A stretch of DNA of 64,000 bases from LMUY01 sp964235495. GTDB lineage: Bacteria > Pseudomonadota > Alphaproteobacteria > Acetobacterales > Acetobacteraceae. Under the pieces are notes generated by a model. That model made no database searches, had not been told where the DNA came from, and worked only from the letters and a program-made list of their open reading frames with translations. Every line of letters starts with the position of its first letter. Within the stretch, counting starts at the first letter, position 1. This document shows, piece by piece, positions 24,756 to 34,059 of the stretch. Location of the stretch: positions 34,173-98,172 of the forward strand of contig CAXSAX010000010.1 in NCBI GenBank assembly GCA_964235495.1. The letters are read 5' to 3'. A program made the translations under genes and the position numbers.

Positions 24756-26214
24756 CTAAGGCTCGTTCGCCTTGTAGGACCGCACCCCGTTCGCGTCGGT
24801 CGAGTAGGTGCCGAGGAACCGCTCCGGCCGCTGCGCCACCGCGTCCTGCGGCGCGGCGGCGGGCGCGGCTTGCGGCGCGCGCGCGGGCTCCGGCTCGGGC
24901 GCCTCGTCCGAAGTCGCGGCCCGTGCCTTCCTGGCCGCCCGGTGCGACGTGTGGTGCCGGCTGGCCTGCAACTCCGCATACAGCGACTCCAGCCGCGCCA
25001 GGGCGCCCCTCGGCTCGTCCGCCTCAAGCTTGCGGGCCGGCGCGGCCGGGAGCGGGGCGGGCAGCGGCGGCAACGGCCCGACCGCCACCTCCGGCAGCGG
25101 CGCCAGCGCCCGGGGCGGCTCGACGCGGAGGCCGGCCAAGGCTTGAGGCTCGTGGGCTTGCGGCTCGTGGGCTTGCGGCTCGTGGGCTTGCGGCTCGTGG
25201 GCTTGCGGCTCGTGGGNNNNNNNNNNNNNNNNNNNNNNNNNNNNNNNNNNNNNNNNNNNNNNNNNNNNNNNNNNNNNNNNNNNNNNNNNNNNNNNNNNNN
25301 NNNNNNNNNNNNNNNNCTTGCGGCTCTGGGGCTTGCGGCTCTGGGGCTTGCGGCTCTGGGGCCGGGGCGGGAATGGGCGACGCCGGGTTCGCCGGGGCCG
25401 TCACCGCCTGCGGGCCGCCCAGGGCCGGACCGGGACCCGGCGCTTGGCGCAGCAGCCATCCACCCAAGGCGACGCAGGCCACCAGCAGGCCGAGCCCGGC
25501 GGCGATGACCGCCCCCCGCCCAGCCCGAACCCGGCGCATCGGGACCAAACCGGCCGCGGGACTGGCCATGCCCAGCACCGGCGGCGGCGCGGGCGGCTGG
25601 GCCTGCACGGGCGCCGCCGTCCCGGCCGCCCCCAGATCGACAGCCCCCTGGGCGACCAGCCGGCTGTGCAGCGGCGCGAACTCGTCCGTGTCGAGCGCCG
25701 CCAGGAAGCCCGGCGTGCCCGCCAGCACGAATTGCAGCGCCGGACCAGCCCGCAGGGCAAGCTGCAGGTACCGCAATGTGGACCGCGGCAACGCGTCCGC
25801 GCCGCTGATCAGCAGGACGATGCGGTCGTACGACTCGTCCAGCACGGTCAGGTTGCCGAACGCCTCCCGCAGGATCAGGTCGTCCTGCTGCGCCCGCTCC
25901 AGCCGCCCCGTCACCTCCGCCACCAGCCGGGCGATGCCGAGGCCCTCGGACGCCGTGGCCTTGAGCCGGAACACCCGGCTGTCCTGGATCGCCAGCCGGC
26001 GCGCCGCCTTGTCGAGCAGCGCGTCCGCGGCGCCGTCCGCCGCCAGGATGGCCACATCCCCGCCAGCCATCACCTGGCGGATCAAGCGGTCAAAAGCATC
26101 TGGCTGGCTCAAATCCCTGGGTGAGATGAAAATGCTTGCAGAACTCCGCTGAGGCGCGTGCCGCCCAAAGCTACGTGTGGGACTGGAGGGTTCGGCCAGC
26201 CGCCGCGGGGGCAC
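24756..26214 (-). CDS. ExeA/GspA-like AAA-type membrane protein with PEPQA/HEPQA repeat (interrupted by assembly gap)
   Basis: One gene read across an assembly gap. N-terminal part (about residues 40-210) resembles the AAA domain of ExeA/GspA secretion-associated ATPases, but I see no Walker A lysine (GGDVAILAADGAADALL), so it is probably non-catalytic. A membrane helix follows (AVIAAGLGLLVACVALGG, about 240-260), then a Pro/Ala-rich tail, then PEPQA repeats on the 5' side of the gap and HEPQA repeats on the 3' side, then a 120-residue C-terminal domain with ARLESLYAELQASRHH and the end GTYSTDANGVRSYKANEP. The two sides are out of frame across the 100 N but become in-frame if the missing length is a multiple of 15. 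The start is GTG 26214, uncertain. Perhaps a cell-wall or pilus-related protein. Confidence 0.65.
25142..25216 (-). repeat. 15-bp tandem repeat, left arm (HEPQA codons)
   Basis: Five tandem copies of a 15-base unit (CTTGCGGCTCGTGGG on the plus strand; the first has one change). Read on the minus strand in the frame of the downstream domain, each unit encodes HEPQA. The array runs directly into the N-gap, so the true copy number is unknown. Confidence 0.95.
25217..25316. other. Assembly gap (100 N)
   Basis: Exactly 100 N, the usual placeholder for a gap of unknown size. Both edges fall at boundaries of 15-bp repeat units, so the gap was caused by collapse of a tandem repeat. The real length is expected to be a multiple of 15. 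Confidence 1.
25317..25361 (-). repeat. 15-bp tandem repeat, right arm (PEPQA codons)
   Basis: Three copies of CTTGCGGCTCTGGGG, a variant of the left-arm unit. On the minus strand each encodes PEPQA. The change from His to Pro in the first position between arms means at least one transition between unit types lies within the gap. Confidence 0.95.
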
Positions 26215-26281
26215 GACTAGCGCATCCCGGGGGCGTGAACCTAGCGCAAATTTACCGTGGCGGAGCGGAGGGGCCGGGGTC

Positions 26282-27631
26282 CTATCCGTGACCGGGGACG
26301 CCGGCCTCCTTCAACGCGGCCGCCTGGCGCGTCGCCAGCGCGCCGGCGTCGAACCCGGCGGTCATCTCGCGGAACAGCTCCGACCAGTTCAGTTCCGCCT
26401 TCAGCCGCAAGAACACGCTGCCCAGGCCCACCGCCGAGCGGTCCATCAGCACGAACTCCCGCGGCGGGCGCACGCCGCCGCTCTTCTTCAGCTCCTCGTA
26501 CACCTTCTCCGCCACCTTGCGCCCGTAATCCGGATCGCCGTGCTGCTGGATCGGCCGCACCCGGTCGTCCAGCAGCGGCTCGTAGATGAAGCGCGCCCAC
26601 TGGTTCATCACCTCCATCTTCTCGCGCGACAGCCCGGTGAAGCCCCACTGCTCGTAGGCGTGGTGCGCCCGGTCCATGTCCTCGGTGCGGATCGCCTCGT
26701 ACAGGTCGATCACCCCGGCGACGAACTTGGGCGGGAACACGCGGATGCTGCCATAGTCCAGCAGGTTGAGCCCGTTGTCGTCGCGCACCTGGTAGTTGCC
26801 GAGGTGCGGGTCGCCGTGGATGACGCCGTAGCTGTACAGCGGGCGATACCAGGCATGGAAGATCGCCGTGGCCACCTGGTTGCGCTCCTCCAGCGACATG
26901 CCCTCGTCCAGCCTGGCCTGCAGGCCGCGGCCCTTCAGCCAGGTCATGGTCAGCAGCCGCCCCGTGGAATGGCTCTCGATCGGGCGCGGCACGCTCACCA
27001 GCTTGTCGCCGTCGAGCATCAGCGCGTACAGCCGCATTTGCGCCGCCTCGCGCCGGTAGTCCAGCTCCTCGCGCAGCCGCTCCGCCAACTCGGCGTAGAT
27101 GTCGTCGGACTGGATGGTGGACTCGAAGCGCTTGTAGAGCGACATCGCCAGCCGCAGCTGCCGCAGGTCGGCCTCCATGGCGCTGGCCATGTCCGGGTAC
27201 TGCAGCTTGCAGGCCACGTCCGTGCCGTCCGGCAGCGTGGCGCGGTGCACCTGGCCCAGGCTGGCCGCCGCCGCGGCCTCCTGGCCGAAGCTCTTGAACT
27301 TGCTTTGCCAGTCGGTCCCCAACTCGCCCGACATGCGGCGGCGCACGAAGCTCCAGCCCATCGGCGGCGCGTTGGCCTGCAATTGGGCCAGCTCGTTGGC
27401 GTACTCCTCCGGCAGCGCGTCCGGGATGGTGGACATGAACTGCGCCACCTTCATCAGCGGCCCCTTCAGCCCGCCGAGGATCGCCTTGAGGTCCTCCGCG
27501 TGGGCCGACTGGTTGCCTTTGATGCCGAACACGCGCTGGCCGGCGAAGCGCGCGGCGATGCCGCCCACGGCGCCGGAGGTGCGGGCCATGCGGCGCACCT
27601 CGCCGAAGATGTTGGGCCGGTCCTCGGACAT
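26282..27631 (-). CDS. ABC1/AarF/UbiB-family atypical kinase
   Basis: A 449-residue protein of the ABC1 (ADCK/UbiB) family, atypical kinases/ATPases that support ubiquinone biosynthesis or other lipid functions. The KxGQ-type motif appears as LMKVAQFMS, and the alanine-rich nucleotide loop as AAAAASLGQVHRA. The invariant lysine is in DVACKLQYPD, the catalytic region in GVIHGDPHLGNYQV, and the DFG equivalent in NLLDYGSIR (Asp-Tyr-Gly). It lacks the C-terminal membrane helices of E. coli UbiB, so it may not be UbiB itself. It begins 3 bases after the pepF stop, so the two are co-transcribed. Confidence 0.88.
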   Translation of the reverse strand: MSEDRPNIFGEVRRMARTSGAVGGIAARFAGQRVFGIKGNQSAHAEDLKAILGGLKGPLMKVAQFMSTIPDALPEEYANELAQLQANAPPMGWSFVRRRMSGELGTDWQSKFKSFGQEAAAAASLGQVHRATLPDGTDVACKLQYPDMASAMEADLRQLRLAMSLYKRFESTIQSDDIYAELAERLREELDYRREAAQMRLYALMLDGDKLVSVPRPIESHSTGRLLTMTWLKGRGLQARLDEGMSLEERNQVATAIFHAWYRPLYSYGVIHGDPHLGNYQVRDDNGLNLLDYGSIRVFPPKFVAGVIDLYEAIRTEDMDRAHHAYEQWGFTGLSREKMEVMNQWARFIYEPLLDDRVRPIQQHGDPDYGRKVAEKVYEELKKSGGVRPPREFVLMDRSAVGLGSVFLRLKAELNWSELFREMTAGFDAGALATRQAAALKEAGVPGHG

Positions 27632-27634
27632 GTC

Positions 27635-29476
27635 TCAGGCCTCCAGTTCGTCGATGAAGCCACTGATCACGTCCAGGCCCCGGCGCCAGAACGCCGGGTC
27701 CGCGGCGTCCAGCCCGAACGGCGCCAGCAGCTCGCGGTGCCGCTTGGTGCCGCCCGCCCGCAGCATGTCCAGGTACTTGGCCTGGAACCCGGGATGCCCG
27801 TCCTGGAACACGCCGTACAGCGCGTTCACTAGGCAGTCGCCGAAGGCGTAGGCGTACACGTAGAACGGCGAGTGCACGAAGTGCGGCACGTAGGCCCAGA
27901 ACACGTCGTACTCCGGCGCGAACTCGAAGGCCGGGCCGAGGCTCTCCGTCTGCACCTGCCGCCAGATCGCGCCGATCCGCTCCGGCAGCAGCTCGCCGCC
28001 CCGCCGCTCGTCGTGCAGCCGGGTCTCGAACTGGTAGAACGCGGTCTGGCGGACCACGGTGTTGAGCATGTCCTCCACCTTGCCGGCCAGCATGATGCGC
28101 CGCCGGGCCGGGTCGGTTTCGGCGTCCAGCAACGCGCGGAAGGTCAGCATCTCGCCGAACACGCTGGCGGTCTCGGCCAGCGTCAGCGGCGTGCCGGATT
28201 GCAGGTAGCCCTGCCCCGCCGCCAGCACCTGGTGCACCCCGTGGCCCAGCTCGTGCGCCAGCGTCATCACGTCGCGCGAGCGGCCATGGTAGTTCAGCAG
28301 CAGGTAGGGGTGCGCCGAGGGCACCGTCGGGTGGGCGAACGCGCCGCCCGACTTGCCGGGGCGCAGCCCGGCGTCGATCCACGGGCGGTCGAAGAAGCGG
28401 CGGCCGATGGCGGCCAGCTCCGGGCTGAACGCGCCGTAGGCCGTCAGCACCCGGTTGCGCGCCTCGTCCCAGGTGATGGCGCGGTCGTCGTCGCCCGGCA
28501 GCGGCGCGTTGCGGTCCCAGTGCTGCAGCTTGGGCAGCCCCAGCCATTGCGCCTTCATCGCGTAGTACCGGTGCGACAGCCGCCCGTAATCGGCGGACAC
28601 GGCGGACACCAGCGCGTCCACCACCTCGTCCTCCACCATGTTGGAGCGGTTGCGGCTGCTGCCGGGGCGGGGGTACTGCCGCCAGGCATCGCCGATCGCC
28701 TTGTCCTTGGCCAGCGTGTTGGTGATGAGCCCGAACAGCTTGACCCGCTCGCCAAACGCCGCGCCGATGGCGTGGCCCGCCTGCTCGCGCACCGCCCGGT
28801 CGCCGTCGGACAGCTTATTCAGCACGTCGCTGACCGTCAGCGCCTCGCCGCCCTCTTTGGACGGAAACGGCACCCGCATCCCGGCCACCGTCTCGTCGAA
28901 CAGCCGGCTCCACGCCTGCGCCCCGGTGACGGACTTCTCGTGCAGCAGCCGCTCCGCCTCGTCCGAGAGCTGGTGCGGGCGGAACACCCGCAGGTCGCGC
29001 AGGAACGGCCGCCAGCGCGCCAGCGCCGGGTCCGCCAGCTTGGCGTCCAGCATCGCGTCCTCCAGCCGGTTCAGCTCCAGGCCGAAGAAGATCAGGTGGG
29101 AGCTGATCGCCGTGACCCGCTCGGAGCAGGACTGGGTGAACTGGCCGATGGCGGCGTCCGTGCCGTCGCCGCTGAACTGGAGCTGGGCGAACGACATGAC
29201 CCGGCCCAGCACCTCCTCGATCCGCTCGTACTCCGCCAGCGCCGCCGCCAGCGCCGCCCCGCTCAGCCCCGCCAGCCGGCCGGCATGGGCGGCGGCGAAG
29301 GCGGCGGCGGCCTGCTCCGCCGCATCCAGGTCGGCGGCGATGCGCGGGCTGTCGGTCGCGGGATACAGGTCCGACAAATCCCACGCCGGCAGCGCCTCGG
29401 CGGCGGGCGGCAGGGCGGCCAGGCCCTCGGGCTGGCGGAGCGGCGCAGGCATTGGGTGTCTATTCATCTTCCGCAT
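27635..29476 (-). CDS. pepF: Oligoendopeptidase F (M3 metallopeptidase)
   Basis: Cytoplasmic zinc metallopeptidase that cuts short peptides, peptidase family M3B, about 613 residues. The zinc site HELGHGVHQ lies at about residues 408-416, with the third ligand Glu in LAETASVFGEM downstream. The N-terminal AWDLSDLYP is a typical PepF start region. The start is uncertain: ATG 29476, 29467 or 29452 are in frame, none with a strong ribosome site; MPAPLRQPEG at 29452 is a reasonable alternative. First gene of an operon with the ABC1 kinase. Confidence 0.92.
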   Translation of the reverse strand: MRKMNRHPMPAPLRQPEGLAALPPAAEALPAWDLSDLYPATDSPRIAADLDAAEQAAAAFAAAHAGRLAGLSGAALAAALAEYERIEEVLGRVMSFAQLQFSGDGTDAAIGQFTQSCSERVTAISSHLIFFGLELNRLEDAMLDAKLADPALARWRPFLRDLRVFRPHQLSDEAERLLHEKSVTGAQAWSRLFDETVAGMRVPFPSKEGGEALTVSDVLNKLSDGDRAVREQAGHAIGAAFGERVKLFGLITNTLAKDKAIGDAWRQYPRPGSSRNRSNMVEDEVVDALVSAVSADYGRLSHRYYAMKAQWLGLPKLQHWDRNAPLPGDDDRAITWDEARNRVLTAYGAFSPELAAIGRRFFDRPWIDAGLRPGKSGGAFAHPTVPSAHPYLLLNYHGRSRDVMTLAHELGHGVHQVLAAGQGYLQSGTPLTLAETASVFGEMLTFRALLDAETDPARRRIMLAGKVEDMLNTVVRQTAFYQFETRLHDERRGGELLPERIGAIWRQVQTESLGPAFEFAPEYDVFWAYVPHFVHSPFYVYAYAFGDCLVNALYGVFQDGHPGFQAKYLDMLRAGGTKRHRELLAPFGLDAADPAFWRRGLDVISGFIDELEA

Positions 29477-29542
29477 CTAAGGCGGCGGCCGGGTCCGTCA
29501 AAGGGATGGCCCCGCACCAGGCCGCCAGCGCATACTGCCGCC

Positions 29543-30490
29543 ATGCCCCATGCCCCCCATGCCGGCCACGCCCACGGCCATGCCCATGCCGGCCACGGCC
29601 ACGCGGGCCACTCCCACGCGCCGGCCAGCTTCGGCCGCGCCTTCGCCATCGGCATGGCGCTGAACGCCGCCCTGGTCGCGCTGCAAGGCGGCGCCGGCGC
29701 CTGGGCGCACTCGACCGCGCTGCTGGCCGACGCCGTGCACAACCTGGGCGACGTGATGGGCCTCGGCTTCGCCTGGCTGGCGGCCTCGCTGGGCGGGCGG
29801 CGGCCCACCGCGCGCCGCACCTATGGCTGGGGCCGCGGCAGCATCCTCGCCGCCCTGGCCAATGCCAGCGTGCTGCTGGTCGGCACCGGCGCCATCGTGG
29901 TGGAGGCAATGCAGCGCCTCCTGCATCCCGCCCCCGTCGCGGGCGGCGTGGTGATGGCCGTGGCCGCCGCCGCGATCCTCGTGAACGGGGGGGTGGCCAC
30001 CATGTTCCTGCGCGGCCGCCGGCACGACCTCAACGTCCGCGCCGCCTTCCTGCACATGGCCGCCGACGCCGCCGTGTCCGCCGGCGTGCTGCTCGCCGCC
30101 CTGCTGCTCACCCTCACCGGCGCCGCCTGGCTCGACCCGGCGGCCAGCCTGCTGATCTCGGCCGTCATCCTCGCCAGCAGCTGGGGCCTGCTGCGCGAGG
30201 CCACCAACCTCGCCATGGACGCCGTCCCCCCCGGCATCGACCCGGCGGCGGTGCACGGCCGCCTGCTGGCCCTGCCCGGCGTGGTGGAGGTGCACGACCT
30301 GCACATCTGGGCGCTGTCCACCACCCGCACCGCCGCCACCGCCCACCTGGTGGCGGACGGCCACGCCGCCCTCGCGCCGCTCGCCAGCCGCGTGCTGCAC
30401 GAGGAGTTCGCCATCGCCCACTGCACGTTCCAGGTGGAAACCGCGGAAACGGCCGATGCCTGCGCGCTGCGGCCGGAGCACGTCGTCTGA
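29543..30490 (+). CDS. Cation diffusion facilitator (Zn/Co/Cd exporter)
   Basis: Inner-membrane metal/proton antiporter of the CDF family, 315 residues. The N-terminus is a His-rich metal-binding stretch (GHAHGHAHAGHGHAGHSHA). Six membrane helices follow; the metal site residues are in LLADAVHNLGD (helix 2) and AFLHMAADAAVS (helix 5, HxxxD). A cytoplasmic C-terminal domain starts with VVEVHDLHIWALS, a family signature. It resembles ZitB/CzcD proteins, so Zn2+ is the likely main substrate. It is divergent to pepF. The ATG at 29543 follows no strong ribosome site but gives the expected N-terminus. Confidence 0.93.
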   Translation: MPHAPHAGHAHGHAHAGHGHAGHSHAPASFGRAFAIGMALNAALVALQGGAGAWAHSTALLADAVHNLGDVMGLGFAWLAASLGGRRPTARRTYGWGRGSILAALANASVLLVGTGAIVVEAMQRLLHPAPVAGGVVMAVAAAAILVNGGVATMFLRGRRHDLNVRAAFLHMAADAAVSAGVLLAALLLTLTGAAWLDPAASLLISAVILASSWGLLREATNLAMDAVPPGIDPAAVHGRLLALPGVVEVHDLHIWALSTTRTAATAHLVADGHAALAPLASRVLHEEFAIAHCTFQVETAETADACALRPEHVV

Positions 30491-30515
30491 CGCCGTAGAG
30501 GGGCGACAAAGCTGC

Positions 30516-30530
30516 TTGAACGCCGTTCAT
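30516..30530. promoter_or_regulatory. Operator site 1 (TTGAAC-N3-GTTCAT)
   Basis: TTGAACGCCGTTCAT, a palindrome with core TGAAC-GCC-GTTCA, followed by AAAG. An identical-type site lies 28 bases downstream, both just before the gene at 30572. The likely binder is the TetR regulator encoded at 34060-34692 at the other end of the same gene. Confidence 0.7.
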
Positions 30531-30543
30531 AAAGCTGGCAGGC

Positions 30544-30558
30544 TTGAACAGCGTTCAT
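30544..30558. promoter_or_regulatory. Operator site 2 (TTGAAC-N3-GTTCAT)
   Basis: TTGAACAGCGTTCAT, core TGAAC-AGC-GTTCA, again followed by AAAG. The site ends 13 bases before the ATG at 30572, so a bound repressor would block the promoter or transcription start. Confidence 0.7.
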
Positions 30559-30571
30559 AAAGGACCCGCGC

Positions 30572-33500
30572 ATGTCCCTGCTCACCTCCCGCCGCCTGGC
30601 CCCGCTGCTCGTCACCCAGGCGCTGGGGGCGCTGAACGACAACCTGTTCAAGAACGCCCTGGTGGTGCTGATCCTGTTCCGCGCCGCCAGCACCTCCGGC
30701 CCGGCGCTGGTGGCGCTGGCCGGCGGCGTGTTCATCCTGCCCTATGTGCTGCTCTCCGCCACCGCGGGACAGATCGCCGACCGATTCGAGAAGTCCCGCA
30801 CCATCCTGCTCGTCAAGCTGGCGGAGCTGGCGCTGATGGGGCTGGCGGCGGCCGGCTTCCTGCTCGGCAGCACGCCGCTGCTGTTCGCCGTGCTGTTCGG
30901 GCTCGGCGTGCAGGCGACGTTCTTCGGCCCGCTGAAATACGCCATCCTGCCGGACCACCTGGCCGCGCACGAGCTGGTCGCCGGCAACGGCCTGGTGGAG
31001 GCCGGCACCTTTCTCGGCATCCTGGCGGGCACCCTCGCCGGCAGCGCCCTGTTCGCGCTGGACGACGGCCCCGCCCTGGTCGCGGCCGCCGGGCTCGCGG
31101 TGGCCGCCGCCGGGGTGGCCAGCGCGCTGCTCATCACCCACGCGCCCTCCCACGCGCCTGAACTGCGCCTGGCCTGGAACCTGCCGCGCGAGACGGCGGC
31201 GTTGCTGCGCGCCGCGCGCGCCAACCGCCCGGTCTGGCTGTCCCTGCTGGGGCTGAGCTGGTTCTGGACCGTCGGCGCCACCCTGCTCGCCGAGCTGCCC
31301 ACCCTGGTGCGCGACGGCCTGCAGGCCGCCCCGCCGGTGTTCACCCTCATGCTGGGCTGCTTCTCGGTCGGCGTCGGCGCGGGCTCGCTGCTGTGCGCGC
31401 GGCTGCTGCGCGGCGAGGTGTCGGCCCGCCTGGTGCCGTTCGCCGCCCTCGGCCTGTCCGTGTTCCTGTTCGACTTCGGCCTCGCGGCGCGCCACGCCCC
31501 GGCGATGGCCACCATTTCCGCCGTGCTGGGCAGCCCGGCCGGCTGGCGCATGCTGGCGGACCTGCTGCTGCTGGCGGCCTGCGGCGGCCTGTACTCCGTG
31601 CCGCTCTACGCCCTGATCCAGCAGCGCTCGCCCGACGGCGCGCAGGCGCGGATGGTGGCGGCCAACAACGTGGTCAACGCCGCCGCCATGGCGACCGGCG
31701 CCGTGGCGGCCGCCGGGCTCGCCCTGCTCGGCGCGGCTCCGGCCACCGTCCTGCTGGGCTGCGCCGGGCTGAACCTGCTGGTCGCCGGCTGGATCGTCCG
31801 CATCCTGCCGCAGGACACCCTGCGCGCGGTGTTCCGCTGGTACTTCACCCGGGTCCACGGCGTGGACGTGACCGGGCTGGGGAACCTGCCCGCCCCCGGG
31901 CAGCGCGCCGTGTACGTGGTGAACCACCTGAGCTTCGCCGATGGCTGCTTCGTCGCCGCCTTCCTGCCCGGCAGCCCGATCTTCGCCGTCGATGCCGTCA
32001 CGGCGCGGCGCTGGTGGGCGCGGCCGTTCCTGGCGGCGGTGCGCCACGTCCCGGTGGACCAGGCCAACCCGTTCAGCGCCAGGACCATGGTGCGCGCGGT
32101 GCAGGACGGCGCGGCTCTGGTGGTGTTCCCCGAAGGCCGCATCACGAAAACAGGCGCGCTGATGAAGGTGTACGAGGGCGCCGGCCTGGTGGCCGACAAG
32201 TCCGGCGCAGCCATCATCCCCATCCACATCGACGGCCTGCAGTTCACCTGGCTGTCCCGCATGGGCGGGCGCGTGCCGCGGCGCTGGTTCCCCCGGCTGT
32301 CGCTCGGCGTGCTGCCCGCCGTGTCGCTCACGCTGGACCCGGCGCTGCACGGCCAGGCGCGCCGCCGCGCGGCCGGCACGCTGCTGGCCGGCGTGATGGA
32401 GCAGTCGGGCTTCGCCGCCGCCGACACCGGCCGCCCGCTGTTCCGCGCCCTGCTGGACGCCCGCGCCCGCTTCGGCGCCGCCATGCCGGTCGTCGAGGAC
32501 ACCGCGCGCCAGCCGATGAGCTACGGCCGGCTCGTGCTCGGGGCCGCCGTGCTGGGCCGCCGCCTGGCCCGCCTCGCCCCGGCCGGCGGCACGCTCGGAG
32601 TCATGCTGCCCAACGCCAACGGCGCCGTGGTGACCTTCATGGCGCTGCAAGCCTGGGGCCGGGTGCCGGCGATGCTCAACTTCTCCGCAGGCCCGGAGGC
32701 CATGCTGGCCGCCTGCGCCGCGGCGGACGCCGCCACCGTGCTGTCCTCGCGCGCCTTCGTCGAGCAGGGCAAGCTCGGCCCGGCGGTGGCGCGGATGCAG
32801 CAGCAGGTCCGCTTCGTGTGGCTGGAGGACGTGCGCGCCGGCCTCGGCCTCCTCGCCAAGCTGCGCGGCTGGTGGGACGCGCGCACCGCCCACCGCCTGC
32901 CCGGCGCCCGAGTGGCCGCCGACCGGCCCGCGGTGGTGCTGTTCACCAGCGGGTCGGAAGGCGCCCCCAAGGGCGTCGTGCTGAGCCACCGCAACATCCT
33001 GGCCAACATCGCCCAGGTCGCCGCCGTGGTGGACTTCAACTCGGCCGACCGGGTGTTCAACGCCATGCCGATGTTCCACGCCTTCGGCCTGACCGGCGCC
33101 ACCCTGCTGCCGCTGCTGTCCGGGGTGCGCACGTTCTTCTATCCCTCGCCGCTGCACTACCGCATCGTGCCGCGGCTGATCTACGCCACCGACAGCACCA
33201 TCGCCTTCGGCACCGACACCTTCCTGGCCGGCTGGGCCCGCTTCGCCCACCCGTACGACTTCTACGCCATGCGCTACATCTTCTCCGGCGCCGAGAAGCT
33301 GCGCGAGGAGACCCGGCGGCTCTATGCCGAGCGCTTCGGCGTGCGCGTGCTGGAAGGCTACGGCGCCACCGAGACCGCGCCGGTGCTGGCGCTCAACACG
33401 CCCATGCACAGCAAGCCGGGCGCCGCGGGCCGCCTGCTGCCGGGCCTGGAGCACCGGCTGGACCCGGTGGAGGGCATCGCCGAAGGCGGCCGGCTGGTGG

Positions 33501-33940
33501 TGCGCGGGCCGAACGTCATGCTGGGCTACCTGCGCGCCGCCGCCCCGGGCGTGCTGGAGCCGCTGCCAGGAGGCTGGTACGACACCGGCGACGTGTGCCA
33601 GGTGGATGCCGAGCGCTTCGTCACGGTCGTGGCCCGCGCCAAGCGCTTCGCCAAGATCGCGGGCGAGATGGTGTCCATGCCCGCCGCGGAGGCGCTCGCC
33701 GCCGGGCTCTGGCCGGACGCGGCGCACGCCGTCGTGGCGGTGCCGGACGGCCGCAAGGGCGAGGCGCTGGTGCTGCTCACCACCCAGCCCGATGCGGCGG
33801 GCGCGGCCCTGCTGGCCCATGCGCGGGCCCGCGGGGCGGTGGAGATCGCCGTGCCCAGGACCATCCGCGTGGTGCCGGCGCTGCCGCTGCTCGGCAGCGG
33901 CAAGGTCGACTACGCCGCAGCGACGCGGCTGGCGGCGTAA
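30572..33940 (+). CDS. LplT-PlsC-acyl-ACP synthetase fusion (lysophospholipid repair)
   Basis: A 1122-residue three-part protein. Residues 1-410: MFS lysophospholipid flippase of LplT type (LGALNDNLFKNALVVLILF). Residues about 430-620: PlsC-type acyltransferase with NHLSFAD (the HX4D box, near residue 450) and VVFPEGRIT. Residues about 640-1122: AMP-binding acyl-ACP synthetase with LFTSGSEGAPKGVVLSH (near 789), EGYGATETAPV and YDTGDVCQVD. Together they would bring lysophospholipids inward, activate a fatty acid and re-acylate the lipid, as LplT and Aas do separately in E. coli. Two TGAAC-N3-GTTCA operators precede the start. A related fusion occurs in other proteobacteria; the single-chain form itself is known. 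Confidence 0.93.
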   Translation: MSLLTSRRLAPLLVTQALGALNDNLFKNALVVLILFRAASTSGPALVALAGGVFILPYVLLSATAGQIADRFEKSRTILLVKLAELALMGLAAAGFLLGSTPLLFAVLFGLGVQATFFGPLKYAILPDHLAAHELVAGNGLVEAGTFLGILAGTLAGSALFALDDGPALVAAAGLAVAAAGVASALLITHAPSHAPELRLAWNLPRETAALLRAARANRPVWLSLLGLSWFWTVGATLLAELPTLVRDGLQAAPPVFTLMLGCFSVGVGAGSLLCARLLRGEVSARLVPFAALGLSVFLFDFGLAARHAPAMATISAVLGSPAGWRMLADLLLLAACGGLYSVPLYALIQQRSPDGAQARMVAANNVVNAAAMATGAVAAAGLALLGAAPATVLLGCAGLNLLVAGWIVRILPQDTLRAVFRWYFTRVHGVDVTGLGNLPAPGQRAVYVVNHLSFADGCFVAAFLPGSPIFAVDAVTARRWWARPFLAAVRHVPVDQANPFSARTMVRAVQDGAALVVFPEGRITKTGALMKVYEGAGLVADKSGAAIIPIHIDGLQFTWLSRMGGRVPRRWFPRLSLGVLPAVSLTLDPALHGQARRRAAGTLLAGVMEQSGFAAADTGRPLFRALLDARARFGAAMPVVEDTARQPMSYGRLVLGAAVLGRRLARLAPAGGTLGVMLPNANGAVVTFMALQAWGRVPAMLNFSAGPEAMLAACAAADAATVLSSRAFVEQGKLGPAVARMQQQVRFVWLEDVRAGLGLLAKLRGWWDARTAHRLPGARVAADRPAVVLFTSGSEGAPKGVVLSHRNILANIAQVAAVVDFNSADRVFNAMPMFHAFGLTGATLLPLLSGVRTFFYPSPLHYRIVPRLIYATDSTIAFGTDTFLAGWARFAHPYDFYAMRYIFSGAEKLREETRRLYAERFGVRVLEGYGATETAPVLALNTPMHSKPGAAGRLLPGLEHRLDPVEGIAEGGRLVVRGPNVMLGYLRAAAPGVLEPLPGGWYDTGDVCQVDAERFVTVVARAKRFAKIAGEMVSMPAAEALAAGLWPDAAHAVVAVPDGRKGEALVLLTTQPDAAGAALLAHARARGAVEIAVPRTIRVVPALPLLGSGKVDYAAATRLAA

Positions 33941-33947
33941 GGGAGGC

Positions 33948-34058
33948 CGGGGCGCTGCCCCGGACCCCGCCAGAGGACGAAGTCCTCTGGACACCTGATT
34001 ATAGCACCAGGGGTCAAGGGGACTTTGTCCCCTTGCGGGTGCAGGGCAGAGCCCTGCG
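33948..34058 (+). repeat. Dispersed composite repeat, copy 2
   Basis: Same repeat as at 24561: GGGGCGCTGCCCC palindrome, core CAGAGGAC GAA GTCCTCTG plus GACACCTG at 33971-33997, AAGGGGAC/GTCCCCTT palindrome, ending GCAGGGC AGA GCCCTGC. It sits between the convergent stops of the LplT fusion and the TetR gene and abuts the TetR stop, so it may act as a terminator for both. Confidence 0.85.
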
Positions 34059-34059
34059 C

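Noticed and set aside
25142..25361. CRISPR-like array
   Set aside because: Units are contiguous 15-mers with no spacers and encode a pentapeptide repeat in a real gene.
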